Assembly: GCF_900474295.1 (NCBI RefSeq)
Contig: NZ_UCOB01000014.1
Span: 62,001 to 126,000 of the forward strand
DNA from: Synechococcus sp. UW140
GTDB lineage: Bacteria > Cyanobacteriota > Cyanobacteriia > PCC-6307 > Cyanobiaceae
Direction: 5' to 3'
Length of the DNA stretch: 64,000 bases
Of this stretch, positions 15,171 through 24,873 are shown in pieces. Under the pieces are notes generated by a model. That model was not told the DNA's origin. It worked only from the letters and a program-made list of their open reading frames with translations, and made no database searches. Each line of letters starts with the position of its first letter. The first letter of the stretch is position 1. The position numbers and the translations under genes are program-made.

Positions 15171-17000
15171 ATGGCGGCTGACACGCAAGTACCGGTGAGC
15201 AGCACAGCAGTAACCGCCCTTCCCCCGAACGAAACGGTGGTGCTGCCTAAAACCAGCGAAAGCGAAACGCTGCTGCGCATCCGCCACTCCATGAGCCACG
15301 TGATGGCCATGGCGGTACAGAAACTTTTCCCCAAGGCTCAGGTCACGATCGGCCCCTGGACCGAGAGCGGCTTCTACTACGACTTCGACAATCCGGATCC
15401 ATTCACGGAGGCCGATTTGAAGGCGATCCGCAAGGAGATGATCAAGATCATCAACCGCAAGCTGCCCCTTCAGCGGCTCGAGGTGGATCGTGCCGAAGCA
15501 GAGGCCAAGATCAAGGCCCAAAACGAGCCCTACAAGCTCGAGATCCTGGCAGGGATTCAAGAGCCCATCTCCTTGTACACCCTTGGTGACGACTGGTGGG
15601 ACCTCTGCGCCGGCCCCCATGTCGCCAATACCAGCGAACTCAACCCCAAGGCATTCGAGCTCGAGAGTGTGGCCGGTGCCTACTGGCGAGGCGATGAAAC
15701 GAAAGCGCAGCTGCAACGCATCTACGGCACCGCCTGGGAAACCGCGGAACAGCTGGCTGAACATCGCCGTCGCAAAGAAGAGGCCTTGCGCCGCGATCAC
15801 CGCCGCATCGGCACCGACCTCGACCTGTTCTCAATCGAAGACGAAGCAGGGGCAGGACTTGTGTTCTGGCACCCGCGCGGCGCACGCATGCGCCTCTTGA
15901 TCGAGGACTTCTGGCGTCAGGCCCATTTCGATGGAGGCTACGAACTCCTCTACACACCCCACGTTGCAGATATCAGCCTCTGGAAGACCTCAGGTCACCT
16001 CGACTTCTACAGCGAAAGCATGTTTGGGCCGATGCAGGTTGACGAACGGGAATACCAGCTCAAACCGATGAACTGCCCGTTCCATGTGCTCACTTACGCG
16101 AGCACCCTGCGCAGTTACCGGGAGCTCCCCATTCGCTGGGCCGAGCTGGGCACTGTGTATCGCTACGAACGTCCCGGTGTCATGCACGGTTTGATGCGCG
16201 TTCGGGGCTTCACGCAAGACGACGCCCATGTGTTCTGCCTGCCAGAGCAAATCAGCGATGAAATTCTGCGCATCCTTGATCTCACCGAACGGATTCTCTC
16301 CACCTTCGATTTCTGCAATTACGAGATCAATCTCTCCACCCGCCCGGAGAAATCAATCGGCGAAGACGCCGTGTGGGAACTGGCCACCAAGGGACTGATT
16401 GAGGCACTGAACCGCAAGGGCTGGGCCTACAAGGTGGATGAAGGGGGCGGTGCCTTTTACGGACCAAAGATCGACCTCAAGATCGAGGATGCCATCGGTC
16501 GGATGTGGCAATGCTCCACCATCCAGCTCGACTTCAACCTGCCCGAGCGCTTCAAGCTTGACTACGTGGCTGCCGATGGCTCGAAGCAACGGCCGATCAT
16601 GATCCACCGCGCCATCTTCGGATCCCTGGAGAGGTTTTTCGGGATCATGACCGAAAACTATGCCGGTGACTTCCCGTTCTGGCTGGCCCCGGAACAGATC
16701 CGCCTTCTGCCCGTCACCGACGAGGTTCAGGGCTATGCCGAAGACCTCTGTCAGCAGCTCACCCGAGCTGGTGTACGTGCCTGCGTTGACCGCAGCGGCG
16801 AACGGCTGGGCAAACTCATTCGCACCGGTGAAAAAATGAAGATCCCCGTCCTGGCGGTGATTGGAGCCAAGGAAGCCGAACAGAGTGGTGCAAGCCTGCG
16901 CAGCCGCCGCGATGGTGATCTGGGCCTTGTCGATGCGGAAGCCTTGATCAAAGCGGCCTGCCAGGCCAATCAAAGCCGCAGCCAGGGACTGTCGTTATGA
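15171..17000 (+). CDS. thrS: threonyl-tRNA synthetase, without TGS domain
   Basis: A class II synthetase that charges tRNA-Thr. At 609 residues it is shorter than the usual 640 because the N-terminal TGS domain is missing: the protein starts with about 30 low-complexity residues and goes straight into the editing domain. That domain looks intact (RHSMSHVMAMAVQ and DLCAGPHV carry the zinc-like His/Cys set). The catalytic core has the motifs MNCPFH, RYERPGVMHGLMRVRGF and a zinc Cys/His set, and the anticodon-binding domain follows residue 500. It overlaps the DUF1824 gene by four bases. Confidence 0.96.
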   Translation: MAADTQVPVSSTAVTALPPNETVVLPKTSESETLLRIRHSMSHVMAMAVQKLFPKAQVTIGPWTESGFYYDFDNPDPFTEADLKAIRKEMIKIINRKLPLQRLEVDRAEAEAKIKAQNEPYKLEILAGIQEPISLYTLGDDWWDLCAGPHVANTSELNPKAFELESVAGAYWRGDETKAQLQRIYGTAWETAEQLAEHRRRKEEALRRDHRRIGTDLDLFSIEDEAGAGLVFWHPRGARMRLLIEDFWRQAHFDGGYELLYTPHVADISLWKTSGHLDFYSESMFGPMQVDEREYQLKPMNCPFHVLTYASTLRSYRELPIRWAELGTVYRYERPGVMHGLMRVRGFTQDDAHVFCLPEQISDEILRILDLTERILSTFDFCNYEINLSTRPEKSIGEDAVWELATKGLIEALNRKGWAYKVDEGGGAFYGPKIDLKIEDAIGRMWQCSTIQLDFNLPERFKLDYVAADGSKQRPIMIHRAIFGSLERFFGIMTENYAGDFPFWLAPEQIRLLPVTDEVQGYAEDLCQQLTRAGVRACVDRSGERLGKLIRTGEKMKIPVLAVIGAKEAEQSGASLRSRRDGDLGLVDAEALIKAACQANQSRSQGLSL

Positions 17001-17392
17001 CTGAGACCCCGATTCAGTGCCTCGCCGATTTCGCCACTCTGCGGACGGCACCAGAGCTCAATCCCGACCAGCGAGAGAGATTGCGACCCACACTTGCCGA
17101 TGCGATGGCGTCATTTGAGTGGTTCACCGTGGGGATCATGGCCCCATCCAAAGCAATCGCCCTCAACGCTTTGCGCAGCCTGGAGATCTCCCTCTCCTGG
17201 GAAGCGATGACGATCGAGGATGACGCCGAGGATGTTGGCCCTGTGTTTCTCAAGGCCAATCAATCCAATGGTCTGATCCGCATCCGTGTGGAACATGGAC
17301 TCGGAGAAGGCATCCTGATCTCTGGCCACAGCAACATCCCCGAGCAAACCGGGATGACTTGGGGCCCGCTTCCACTCGATTTCTTCGCTTGA
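16997..17392 (+). CDS. DUF1824 family protein
   Basis: A 131-residue soluble protein with the cyanobacterial DUF1824 outline: an N-terminal helix pair, then WFTVGIMAPSKAIALNALRSLE, GPVFLKANQSNG, RIRVEHGLGEGILISG and a C-terminal WGPLPLDFF. The function of the family is unknown. The start codon overlaps the thrS stop (ATGA), so translation is probably coupled with thrS. Confidence 0.85.
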   Translation: MTETPIQCLADFATLRTAPELNPDQRERLRPTLADAMASFEWFTVGIMAPSKAIALNALRSLEISLSWEAMTIEDDAEDVGPVFLKANQSNGLIRIRVEHGLGEGILISGHSNIPEQTGMTWGPLPLDFFA

Positions 17393-17465
17393 CCTATCCA
17401 GTGCATGCTTGCGGTTTTCATGCCCTGCAAGCAGCCTGAGGATCAATCGCATCACAGCCCTGGGG

Positions 17466-18533
17466 ATGGCGGCGAACACCTTTCTGGCAGGCGATGTGGG
17501 AGGAACCAAAACCCTTCTCGCGGTGTACGGCCAACGCGAAGGGCAGCTCCAAGCCCTCTATTCCCAGCGCTATCGCTCAGGCGAGTGGTCCTGCCTTGAA
17601 AGCATCGTCCACCGCTTCCTCTCCAGCCTGCCGGCCGACCTTCCCAGGCCAAAGACCAGCTGCCTTGCTGTCGCCGGCCCCGTGCAGAACGGCACAGCCA
17701 CACTCACCAATCTGCCTTGGGTTCTGAGCGAAACGCTGCTGTGTGATGCCACGGGACTCAAGCATCTCGAGCTGGTGAACGACTTTGCAGTGCTCATTCA
17801 CGGCCTGCCCCATCTGGATGATCAGCAACAAGTCGTTCTGCAGGGTGGTCATCCCTCTCGTTCAGCAGCCCTGCCCCAGGGGGGGGCAGTGGCGGTTGTC
17901 GGTGCCGGAACAGGACTAGGAATGGCCCGCGGAATTCCTGGCCCGCATGGTTGGCTGGCCGTGGCCAGCGAAGGTGGGCATCGAGAATTCGCTGCCCGCA
18001 CAGAGGACGAATGGCAGCTGGCTTCATGGCTCAAGGCTGACCTTGATCTCGATCGCCTGTCCGTGGAGCGCATCGTCAGTGGAACCGGCCTCGGCCATGT
18101 GATGCGTTGGCGGCTGCAACAACCGGATGGAGACGGCCACCCACTGCAGCAGGCAGCTGAGGCCTGGCGAAGCAAACCGGTGGATGCAAAGGAGTACCAA
18201 GACCTGCCGGCCCTCACCGATCAGGCTGCGCAAAGCGGTGATCCCTTGGCCCGCCATGCTCTCGACCTATGGCTCGGGGCCTATGGCTCAGTCGCCGGCG
18301 ATCTGGCCCTGCAGGAACTCTGCAGCGGCGGGCTGTGGATTGGCGGAGGCACCGCCGCCAAGCACCTGAAGGGACTGCAGTCCGCCACCTTTCTTGAACC
18401 CATGCGCCGCAAAGGACGCTTCCGCGCCTTCATCGACGGGCTCCGTGTTCATGCTGTGATCGATGCGAATGCGGGCCGATTTAGCGCAGCGTGCAGAGCT
18501 CGGGATCTCGCGGCTGAGATCGAATCCACCTAG
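17466..18533 (+). CDS. glk: glucokinase (GLK family)
   Basis: It phosphorylates glucose to glucose-6-phosphate with ATP in the cytoplasm, feeding glycogen turnover and the pentose phosphate pathway. The start MAANTFLAGDVGGTKT gives 355 residues and places the phosphate-1 motif GDVGGTKT at residues 8-15. VVGAGTGLGMARG is the phosphate-2/adenosine region, LVNDFAVLIHGL holds the catalytic Asp, and GLWIGGGTAAKHL is near the C-terminus. The open frame extends upstream without homology. A second, unrelated glucokinase-like ROK protein is at 29639-30532. Confidence 0.92.
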   Translation: MAANTFLAGDVGGTKTLLAVYGQREGQLQALYSQRYRSGEWSCLESIVHRFLSSLPADLPRPKTSCLAVAGPVQNGTATLTNLPWVLSETLLCDATGLKHLELVNDFAVLIHGLPHLDDQQQVVLQGGHPSRSAALPQGGAVAVVGAGTGLGMARGIPGPHGWLAVASEGGHREFAARTEDEWQLASWLKADLDLDRLSVERIVSGTGLGHVMRWRLQQPDGDGHPLQQAAEAWRSKPVDAKEYQDLPALTDQAAQSGDPLARHALDLWLGAYGSVAGDLALQELCSGGLWIGGGTAAKHLKGLQSATFLEPMRRKGRFRAFIDGLRVHAVIDANAGRFSAACRARDLAAEIEST

Positions 18534-18604
18534 CAACGTTGGTGGCCACGATCGTCAAGCGGCGGCCACTCAGGTGAGACACTGGCTTGAACAGAACAGC
18601 AGGG

Positions 18605-19552
18605 ATGGTGCAACCACGCATTGGCCAATCGGTGGTTGTTGATGTTCCTGCCACCTCAGCCAATATCGGCCCTGGATTTGATTGCCTCGGTGCCGCACTC
18701 GATCTCAACAACCGGTTCACGATGCGCCGGATCGAGGGAGATGGAGAACGGTTTGAGCTGATCATCGAAGGACAGGAAGGCAGTCATCTAAGGGGTGGCC
18801 CCGACAACCTCGTCTATCGCGCTGCCCAGAGGGTCTGGAAAGCTGCTGGTGAAGAACCAGTCGGACTCGAAGCGCGCGTACGTCTAGCGGTGCCGCCAGC
18901 GCGAGGGCTTGGCAGCAGTGCCACAGCGATCGTGGCAGGCCTAGTGGGGGCCAATGCACTGGTTGGCGAACCCCTGAGCCGCGAAAAGTTGCTCGAGCTG
19001 GCGATTGATATCGAAGGGCATCCCGACAATGTGGTTCCATCCCTCCTCGGTGGTCTCTGCATGACGGCGAAGGCCGCATCCCAGCGCTGGAGGGTTGTGC
19101 GCTGTGAATGGGTGCCCACGGTGAAAGCGGTGGTGGCCATCCCATCCATACGACTGAGCACCAGCGAAGCGCGCAGAGCCATGCCCAAAAACATTCCGTT
19201 GGGGGATGCCGTTGTCAATCTGGGTGCCCTGACGCTTCTCCTGCAAGGACTGCGCACCGGCAACGGCGATCTGATCGCAGACGGCATGCACGATCGACTG
19301 CATGAGCCCTACCGCTGGCGGCTGATCAAAGGCGGACAGGAGGTTCGCGAAGCCGCACTCAAAGCAGGAGCCTGGGGCTGCGCCATCAGCGGAGCGGGCC
19401 CCAGCGTTCTGGCCCTTTGCTCCGAAGAGGTCGGTGCCGCCGTTAGTCAGGCGATGGTCCGGGCGTGGGAAGCCGCGGGTGTTGCCAGTCGAGCACCACT
19501 ACTGAACCTTCAGACCACAGGCAGCCACTGGCATCCCATGGAATCTGAGTAG
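18605..19552 (+). CDS. thrB: homoserine kinase
   Basis: A GHMP-family kinase that makes O-phosphohomoserine, the step before threonine synthase. The ATG at 18605 gives 315 residues beginning with MVQPRIGQSVVVDVPATSAN. The motif PPARGLGSSATAIVAG is the ATP-binding GHMP signature, PATSANIGPGFDCLG is the N-terminal substrate motif, and AISGAGPSVLAL is the third motif. An in-frame TTG at 18587 is less likely. Next genes (ndhD, oligopeptidase, unknown) follow closely on the same strand. Confidence 0.95.
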   Translation: MVQPRIGQSVVVDVPATSANIGPGFDCLGAALDLNNRFTMRRIEGDGERFELIIEGQEGSHLRGGPDNLVYRAAQRVWKAAGEEPVGLEARVRLAVPPARGLGSSATAIVAGLVGANALVGEPLSREKLLELAIDIEGHPDNVVPSLLGGLCMTAKAASQRWRVVRCEWVPTVKAVVAIPSIRLSTSEARRAMPKNIPLGDAVVNLGALTLLLQGLRTGNGDLIADGMHDRLHEPYRWRLIKGGQEVREAALKAGAWGCAISGAGPSVLALCSEEVGAAVSQAMVRAWEAAGVASRAPLLNLQTTGSHWHPMESE

Positions 19553-19599
19553 ATTTACTCAGTTCTGGGCGAGGCCCTGATAGGTTCAACATCCATTAG

Positions 19600-21180
19600 A
19601 TGGATGCCATGGACGTCAATCTCCCGCTGATTGCCGCGTCCGATGCCACGTTTCCCTGGCTTTCGCTGATCATCCTGCTCCCGGCAGCTGCTGCCCTGGT
19701 GATGCCGCTGCTGCCGGGCGATGAGAGCAATCCCTCACCCTGGCCCCGCAACCTCGCCTTGGGTGTTCTGGCAGTCGACTTTGCCCTGATGCTGGTGGCC
19801 TTCAGCCGCCATTTCAACCCACAGGACCCCTCACTCCAATTGGTGGAGCGTCTCAACTGGGTGCCGGCCATTGGCCTGGAATGGTCAGTCGGGGCCGACG
19901 GTCTATCGATGCCTCTGGTGGTTTTGAGTGGCCTGGTGACCATGCTCTCGGTGGCAGCGAGCTGGAAGGTTGAGCACAAAGCCAAGCTCTACTTCGGCCT
20001 GCTGCTCGTTCAGGCCGCCGCCCAAGCCCTGGTCTTCCTCTCCCAGGACTTCCTCTTGTTCTTCCTGGCCTGGGAACTGGAACTGGTCCCGGTGTATCTG
20101 CTGATCGCCGTTTGGGGAGGTCAGAACCGCCAATACGCCGCCACAAAATTCATTCTCTATACAGCCCTGGCCTCACTGCTGATCTTGATCAGCGGCCTGG
20201 CACTGGCTCTTTCCGGTGACCAGTTCACGCTCAACCTGAGCGAACTGGCCCAACGCTCTCCTGGCGGCACCTTCGGGCTGCTCTGTTACTTGGGCTTCCT
20301 GGTGGGATTCGGCGTGAAATTACCGATGTTCCCTCTCCATACCTGGTTACCTGATGCCCACGGCGAAGCCAACGCTCCGGTCTCCATGCTGCTGGCTGGA
20401 GTGCTGCTCAAAATGGGCGGCTATGCCTTACTGCGCTTCAACGTGCAAATGCTGCCGGATGCCCACTTGGTCCTGGCACCTGCTCTGATCGTGCTGGGGA
20501 TTGTCAACATCATCTATGGCGCACTCAACGCCTTTGCTCAGGACAACGTCAAACGTCGGATCGCTTGTAGCTCGGTCAGCCATATGGGCTTCGTCCTAGT
20601 CGGCATTGGAGCAATCGACGCCCTCAGCATCAGCGGAGCGATGCTGCAGATGATCAGCCATGGCCTGATCGCCGCGGCAATGTTCTTTGTGACCGGCAGC
20701 TTCTACGAACGCACCAAGACCCTCTCCATTCCGAACATGGGAGGACTCGCAAAAGTGCTGCCAATCACCTTCGCGTTTTTCCTCACAAGCTCACTGGCAT
20801 CGCTGGCATTGCCTGGGATGAGTGGCTTCATCAGCGAGATCACTATCTTCCTGGGCATTACCAGCCAAACCACCTTTACGACAGGCTTCCGAGCGATCAC
20901 GATTGTGGCCGCAGCCATTGGTCTGGTGCTCACCCCCATCTATTTGCTGTCGATGTGTCGCCGCGTCTTCTTTGGGCCACGGATTCCTGCTCTGGCCTTT
21001 GTGGGCGATATGAATCCGCGTGAGCTCGTGATCGGCCTCACCCTGCTAGTGCCCACACTCACCATCGGCATCTGGCCCAGGGTGGCGATGGATGTCTACG
21101 AGGCTTCCACCGATGCTCTCGCCAGCACGCTGTCAACCCATAGCCTGATCGCGCTCCACAATCTTCTGCCCCTGGGCTGA
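19600..21180 (+). CDS. ndhD: NDH-1 subunit 4 (NdhD)
   Basis: A proton-pumping, antiporter-like membrane subunit of the photosynthetic NDH-1 complex, which takes part in cyclic electron flow, respiration or CO2 uptake depending on the NdhD variant. The 526-residue protein has about 14 hydrophobic segments. Conserved parts include [16 protein letters not shown] with its key Glu, [44 protein letters not shown] and [13 protein letters not shown]. Which NdhD variant it is cannot be decided here. The next gene starts 11 bases downstream. Confidence 0.95.
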   Translation: MDAMDVNLPLIAASDATFPWLSLIILLPAAAALVMPLLPGDESNPSPWPRNLALGVLAVDFALMLVAFSRHFNPQDPSLQLVERLNWVPAIGLEWSVGADGLSMPLVVLSGLVTMLSVAASWKVEHKAKLYFGLLLVQAAAQALVFLSQDFLLFFLAWELELVPVYLLIAVWGGQNRQYAATKFILYTALASLLILISGLALALSGDQFTLNLSELAQRSPGGTFGLLCYLGFLVGFGVKLPMFPLHTWLPDAHGEANAPVSMLLAGVLLKMGGYALLRFNVQMLPDAHLVLAPALIVLGIVNIIYGALNAFAQDNVKRRIACSSVSHMGFVLVGIGAIDALSISGAMLQMISHGLIAAAMFFVTGSFYERTKTLSIPNMGGLAKVLPITFAFFLTSSLASLALPGMSGFISEITIFLGITSQTTFTTGFRAITIVAAAIGLVLTPIYLLSMCRRVFFGPRIPALAFVGDMNPRELVIGLTLLVPTLTIGIWPRVAMDVYEASTDALASTLSTHSLIALHNLLPLG

Positions 21181-21191
21181 AGCGATACGGC

Positions 21192-23324
21192 ATGACCAGC
21201 ACCAGCCAGCCGGCTCTCCTCACGGGCCGGGGTCTTCCTGACTACGCGGCAATCACCCCTGAAGCGGTGGGAGAACATCTACCAGGTCTGCTGCGAAGAC
21301 TGGAGGAGCAACTGGTGTCTCTGGAGACCAGCCTCAAGCACAAGCTCGGCCAGGCAGAACCGATCAGCTGGGCTGATGTGATGCCACCGATGCAGGGCAT
21401 TGGGGAGCAGCTGCGCTGGAGCTGGGGTGTGGTCACCCACCTGAATGGCGTCTGCAACTCCCCGGAATTGCGCGAAGCCCATGCACGCCAACAGCCTGAG
21501 GTGGTGCGCTTCGGCAACCGGATGGGCCAGAGCTCGATCCTGCATCAAGCTCTCGAACAATTACGCCATCATCCAGCCCAGTCGCTAGATCCCACCCAAG
21601 TGCGGATCGTCGATGCTGAGTTGCTCTCGATGCAGCAGAGGGGGGTTGGTCTTCAAGGCGACGACCAGACGGCCTTCAACCAAGCCAGCGAGCAGCTGGC
21701 CGAGTTGTCAACCCAGTTCAGCAACCACGTCCTTGATGCCACCCAAGCCTGGAGCTTGGTGCTCCACGACCTGGATGAGGTCGCCGGGCTTCCATCACGC
21801 GCTCTCGACACCCTCGCTTCTGCGGCTCGGGATGCCGATGATCGTCACCGTGACGGCAGCGAAGCAAGCGCAGAACGCGGCCCATGGAGGCTGGGCCTCG
21901 ACATGCCCCGCTACATCCCCTTTCTGACCTATGCCGATCATCGAGATCTAAGAGAAACCCTCTACAAAGCCCATGTGGGACGCGCAAGCAGTGGCGATCT
22001 CGACAACACACCCCTGATTGAATCAATCCTCAGCCTGCGGGCTGATCAGGCCCAAAGGCTGGATTATGCCCACTGGGCCGAACTCAGTCTGGCCAGCAAA
22101 ATGGCAGACAATGTCGACAGCGTTGAAGCTCTACTTGAAGAGCTGCGCGCTGCGGCCAAGCCAGCCGCCGAAAGGGAGATCGACGCCCTGCGGGACTGTG
22201 CCCATCGCCACCAGGCACCGGAAGCGGACTGCCTGGCCCCTTGGGATGTCACCTACTGGGCCGAAAAGCTGCGCCAGGAACAGTTTGATCTCAATCAAGA
22301 AGCTCTGCGCCCATGGTTCCCTCTGCCTCAGGTCCTTGAGGGGCTATTCGGACTGTGCGAGCGCCTGTTCTCAATCCGGATCGAGGCCGCTGATGGGGAG
22401 GCGCCGATCTGGCATCCGGATGTGCGTTTTTTCCGCGTCTGCGAGCAGGACGGCACAGCCTTAGCAGCCTTTTATCTCGATCCCTACAGCCGTCCATCCA
22501 GCAAACGTGGCGGTGCATGGATGGATGAATGCCTCAATCGTTCCCGCAGCGAATCAGGCGAGATGACCTTGCCAGTGGCTTATCTGATCTGCAATCAGAC
22601 CCCTCCCACGGACAACACCCCAAGCCTGATGAGCTTTGAAGAGGTGGAAACCCTCTTCCATGAGTTTGGCCATGGCCTTCAACACATGCTCACCACCGTG
22701 GAGTATCCCCAGGCCGCGGGCATCAACAACGTCGAATGGGATGCCGTGGAGCTGCCCTCCCAGTTCATGGAGAACTGGTGTCTCGACCGCGCCACCTTGA
22801 TGGGAATGGCCCGGCACTGGCAGACCGGTGAACCCCTGCCTGACTCCGACTTTCAAAAACTGCTGCAGGCGCGCACATTCATGGCAGGGTGCGCAACGCT
22901 TCGCCAGGTGCACTTCGCACTCACGGATCTACGCCTACACAGCCAATGGTCGAAGCAGCTCGGGATAAGTCCGGATCAGCTGCGCAGGCAACTTGCTGCC
23001 TCCACCACAGTGATGCCGCCGATCGCAGAGGATCACTTCCTCTGCGCCTTTGGCCACATCTTTGCCGGTGGCTATTCCTCTGGCTATTACTCCTACAAGT
23101 GGGCTGAAGTGCTCAGCGCCGATGCCTTCGCCGCCTTCGAAGAAGTTGGCCTCGACCAGGAGGAGCAAGTGCAGTCGACCGGTCAGCGTTTCCGCAACAC
23201 CGTGCTCAGCCTCGGCGGCAGCCGATCGCCCGCCGAGGTTTATGCCGAATTCCGAGGACGCGCCGCCAGCACTGATGCTCTGATCCGCCATTCAGGACTC
23301 ACCCCCTCTGCGCCAACAGCCTGA
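21192..23324 (+). CDS. prlC: M3-family oligopeptidase (oligopeptidase A-like)
   Basis: A cytoplasmic zinc metallopeptidase that degrades short peptides, including cleaved signal peptides. The 710-residue length is typical. The zinc site HEFGHGLQHML is near residue 490, with the third ligand Glu expected in the following helix (NVEWDAVELPSQFMENW). Substrate-closing residues are in GGYSSGYYSYKWAEVLSADAF near residue 625. It starts 11 bases after ndhD and ends 10 bases before the next gene, so it is probably part of the same transcript. Confidence 0.93.
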   Translation: MTSTSQPALLTGRGLPDYAAITPEAVGEHLPGLLRRLEEQLVSLETSLKHKLGQAEPISWADVMPPMQGIGEQLRWSWGVVTHLNGVCNSPELREAHARQQPEVVRFGNRMGQSSILHQALEQLRHHPAQSLDPTQVRIVDAELLSMQQRGVGLQGDDQTAFNQASEQLAELSTQFSNHVLDATQAWSLVLHDLDEVAGLPSRALDTLASAARDADDRHRDGSEASAERGPWRLGLDMPRYIPFLTYADHRDLRETLYKAHVGRASSGDLDNTPLIESILSLRADQAQRLDYAHWAELSLASKMADNVDSVEALLEELRAAAKPAAEREIDALRDCAHRHQAPEADCLAPWDVTYWAEKLRQEQFDLNQEALRPWFPLPQVLEGLFGLCERLFSIRIEAADGEAPIWHPDVRFFRVCEQDGTALAAFYLDPYSRPSSKRGGAWMDECLNRSRSESGEMTLPVAYLICNQTPPTDNTPSLMSFEEVETLFHEFGHGLQHMLTTVEYPQAAGINNVEWDAVELPSQFMENWCLDRATLMGMARHWQTGEPLPDSDFQKLLQARTFMAGCATLRQVHFALTDLRLHSQWSKQLGISPDQLRRQLAASTTVMPPIAEDHFLCAFGHIFAGGYSSGYYSYKWAEVLSADAFAAFEEVGLDQEEQVQSTGQRFRNTVLSLGGSRSPAEVYAEFRGRAASTDALIRHSGLTPSAPTA

Positions 23325-23334
23325 GCCGCCAACC

Positions 23335-24873
23335 ATGACGGAGCAGGGATCGGGATCAAACCATGACCCCCTCGCCATCTCTGATGCTTGGGGGCACCAG
23401 GCTGATGATCAGATTGAAGCGGCAGCCCTCATCAGCTTCGAGGCAGCACTGGAAACAAGCTGGCTGCGTCGAGGCATCAGCCGTGAAGCCTTCCTGTCTG
23501 AACTGCTCAGGGATCTGCATCAGCGCCACCTGATCCCCCTGCTCGCCATCCTTCCCCGCAAATGGAAGCAAACTTCAGCTGTCCTCCCAGACCATCTCCG
23601 CGGTCTGGGGGCCGTGCTTGAGGGAGGACTGATCAGCCCCCTGATGCTGGCGGCCCTGGCCGACGACCTTCAGCACCTGATCCCCGCAACAGAGGCGACC
23701 CAGCCGTCAAGAGCTGACGCCCTCCAGAAATGGTCTGCGCTCACGATCCAAGCCAGCGAGACAGCCCATCTGCTGCCAGGCTCCCTGGAGGCCTGGCGCA
23801 GGCAAGCCAAACAGTTGCCGGATTCAGCCAGGGAAGGGAACAACAGCTCATCCGATGCGCGTTCAGGACTGCGCAGCCTGGGCGCGGGGTTGGTCTGGCG
23901 AAACCACGGATTGCAGCATCGACAGACCGCCGAAAGCCGCTGGAGCAACACGCTCCTGGCCCAGGTGCTCAACGCCCTGGGATCGAACCGACTGCTCAAG
24001 AGCGCAGGCTGCTACGGCAGCCGGTCAGCCCCTTTCAGCTTCGAGGGCACGACCAGCCCCCGTGAGCTGATTGCCCTCCTGAGCGATCGTGGCTGGACCT
24101 GCAGAGCTCGCATCCGAGCCAGTGTCGCCAGCTTCGGAATGGGGGCCAGCTGTCCCAACGACCCGAAGACAGGCAGCGCCTGGAGTCAGGTGCCCCTTGG
24201 GGTGGCTTACCGCACAGGATTGCTACGCCAAGACCAAGAGCTGGAAGCGCTGCTGCCTCACTGCAGCTTCGAACTGGAGCTGATACCGCCGGATGGAACA
24301 GCCTGCACGTTGCTGCAGTACTACCAGAGCACTGAGGGGCTGAATGGCTGGGCCGCCATGAACGACTTGCATCGCCCCTGGCAGAACGATCGCGCCAATG
24401 GAACTGTCGCCTACCCGGGGCAGGTATTCAGGGCTGGGCAACTCTTGCTAGCCCTCGACCTCTGCGACCTGATGGCTGCGGTACACAACACGGCTGCCGA
24501 CCTGGGCCATCTGCACGCCGGGGGCTATGGAGCCCTGGGATTCTGCATTGATTCAACAGCTCTACTCGAGCAGGCGCTAACGGGACGCAGTCATTTGTTC
24601 CCACTCACCCTGGGCGGACTCTGGCGTGAACGCCTCCACAGACAACTCGATCAACTGCTCCAGGATGGTTTGAACCCGGGCATTGGCAACGATGCTGAGG
24701 ACTGCGTTGCCCGCTATCGGAACGCTCTTCGGGCCCTGCCCTCAGATCTGATCCTGCAAGGTGATGCCTGTGCTCCAGCGCTCGAGCGCCTGGTTGCCAG
24801 CCAACCCCGCCATAGCCCCTTCCATGTAGTCCGTCGCCTCAACGGGGAGGACAGTCTCACCCCGCCTGCGTGA
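23335..24873 (+). CDS. 512-residue soluble protein, unknown
   Basis: No named domain is recognised. The N-terminal half is helical, with RRGISREAFLSELLRDLHQRH and LRGLGAVLEGGLISPLMLA. The second half is mixed alpha/beta with conserved-looking segments: KSAGCYGSRSAPFSFEG, SDRGWTCRARIRASVASFGMG, LGVAYRTGLLRQD, HAGGYGALGFCIDS and FPLTLGGLWRERL. Several Cys and Gly-rich turns are spread through it, but no signal peptide or membrane segment. It follows the oligopeptidase gene by ten bases. Its 3' end overlaps the convergent hydrolase gene by 17 bases. Confidence 0.8.
   Translation: MTEQGSGSNHDPLAISDAWGHQADDQIEAAALISFEAALETSWLRRGISREAFLSELLRDLHQRHLIPLLAILPRKWKQTSAVLPDHLRGLGAVLEGGLISPLMLAALADDLQHLIPATEATQPSRADALQKWSALTIQASETAHLLPGSLEAWRRQAKQLPDSAREGNNSSSDARSGLRSLGAGLVWRNHGLQHRQTAESRWSNTLLAQVLNALGSNRLLKSAGCYGSRSAPFSFEGTTSPRELIALLSDRGWTCRARIRASVASFGMGASCPNDPKTGSAWSQVPLGVAYRTGLLRQDQELEALLPHCSFELELIPPDGTACTLLQYYQSTEGLNGWAAMNDLHRPWQNDRANGTVAYPGQVFRAGQLLLALDLCDLMAAVHNTAADLGHLHAGGYGALGFCIDSTALLEQALTGRSHLFPLTLGGLWRERLHRQLDQLLQDGLNPGIGNDAEDCVARYRNALRALPSDLILQGDACAPALERLVASQPRHSPFHVVRRLNGEDSLTPPA

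Noticed and set aside
14805-15800. Long minus-strand frame across the start of thrS
   Set aside because: Only the first-translated 120 residues before thrS (from 15167) make protein sense; the remainder is the shadow of thrS.
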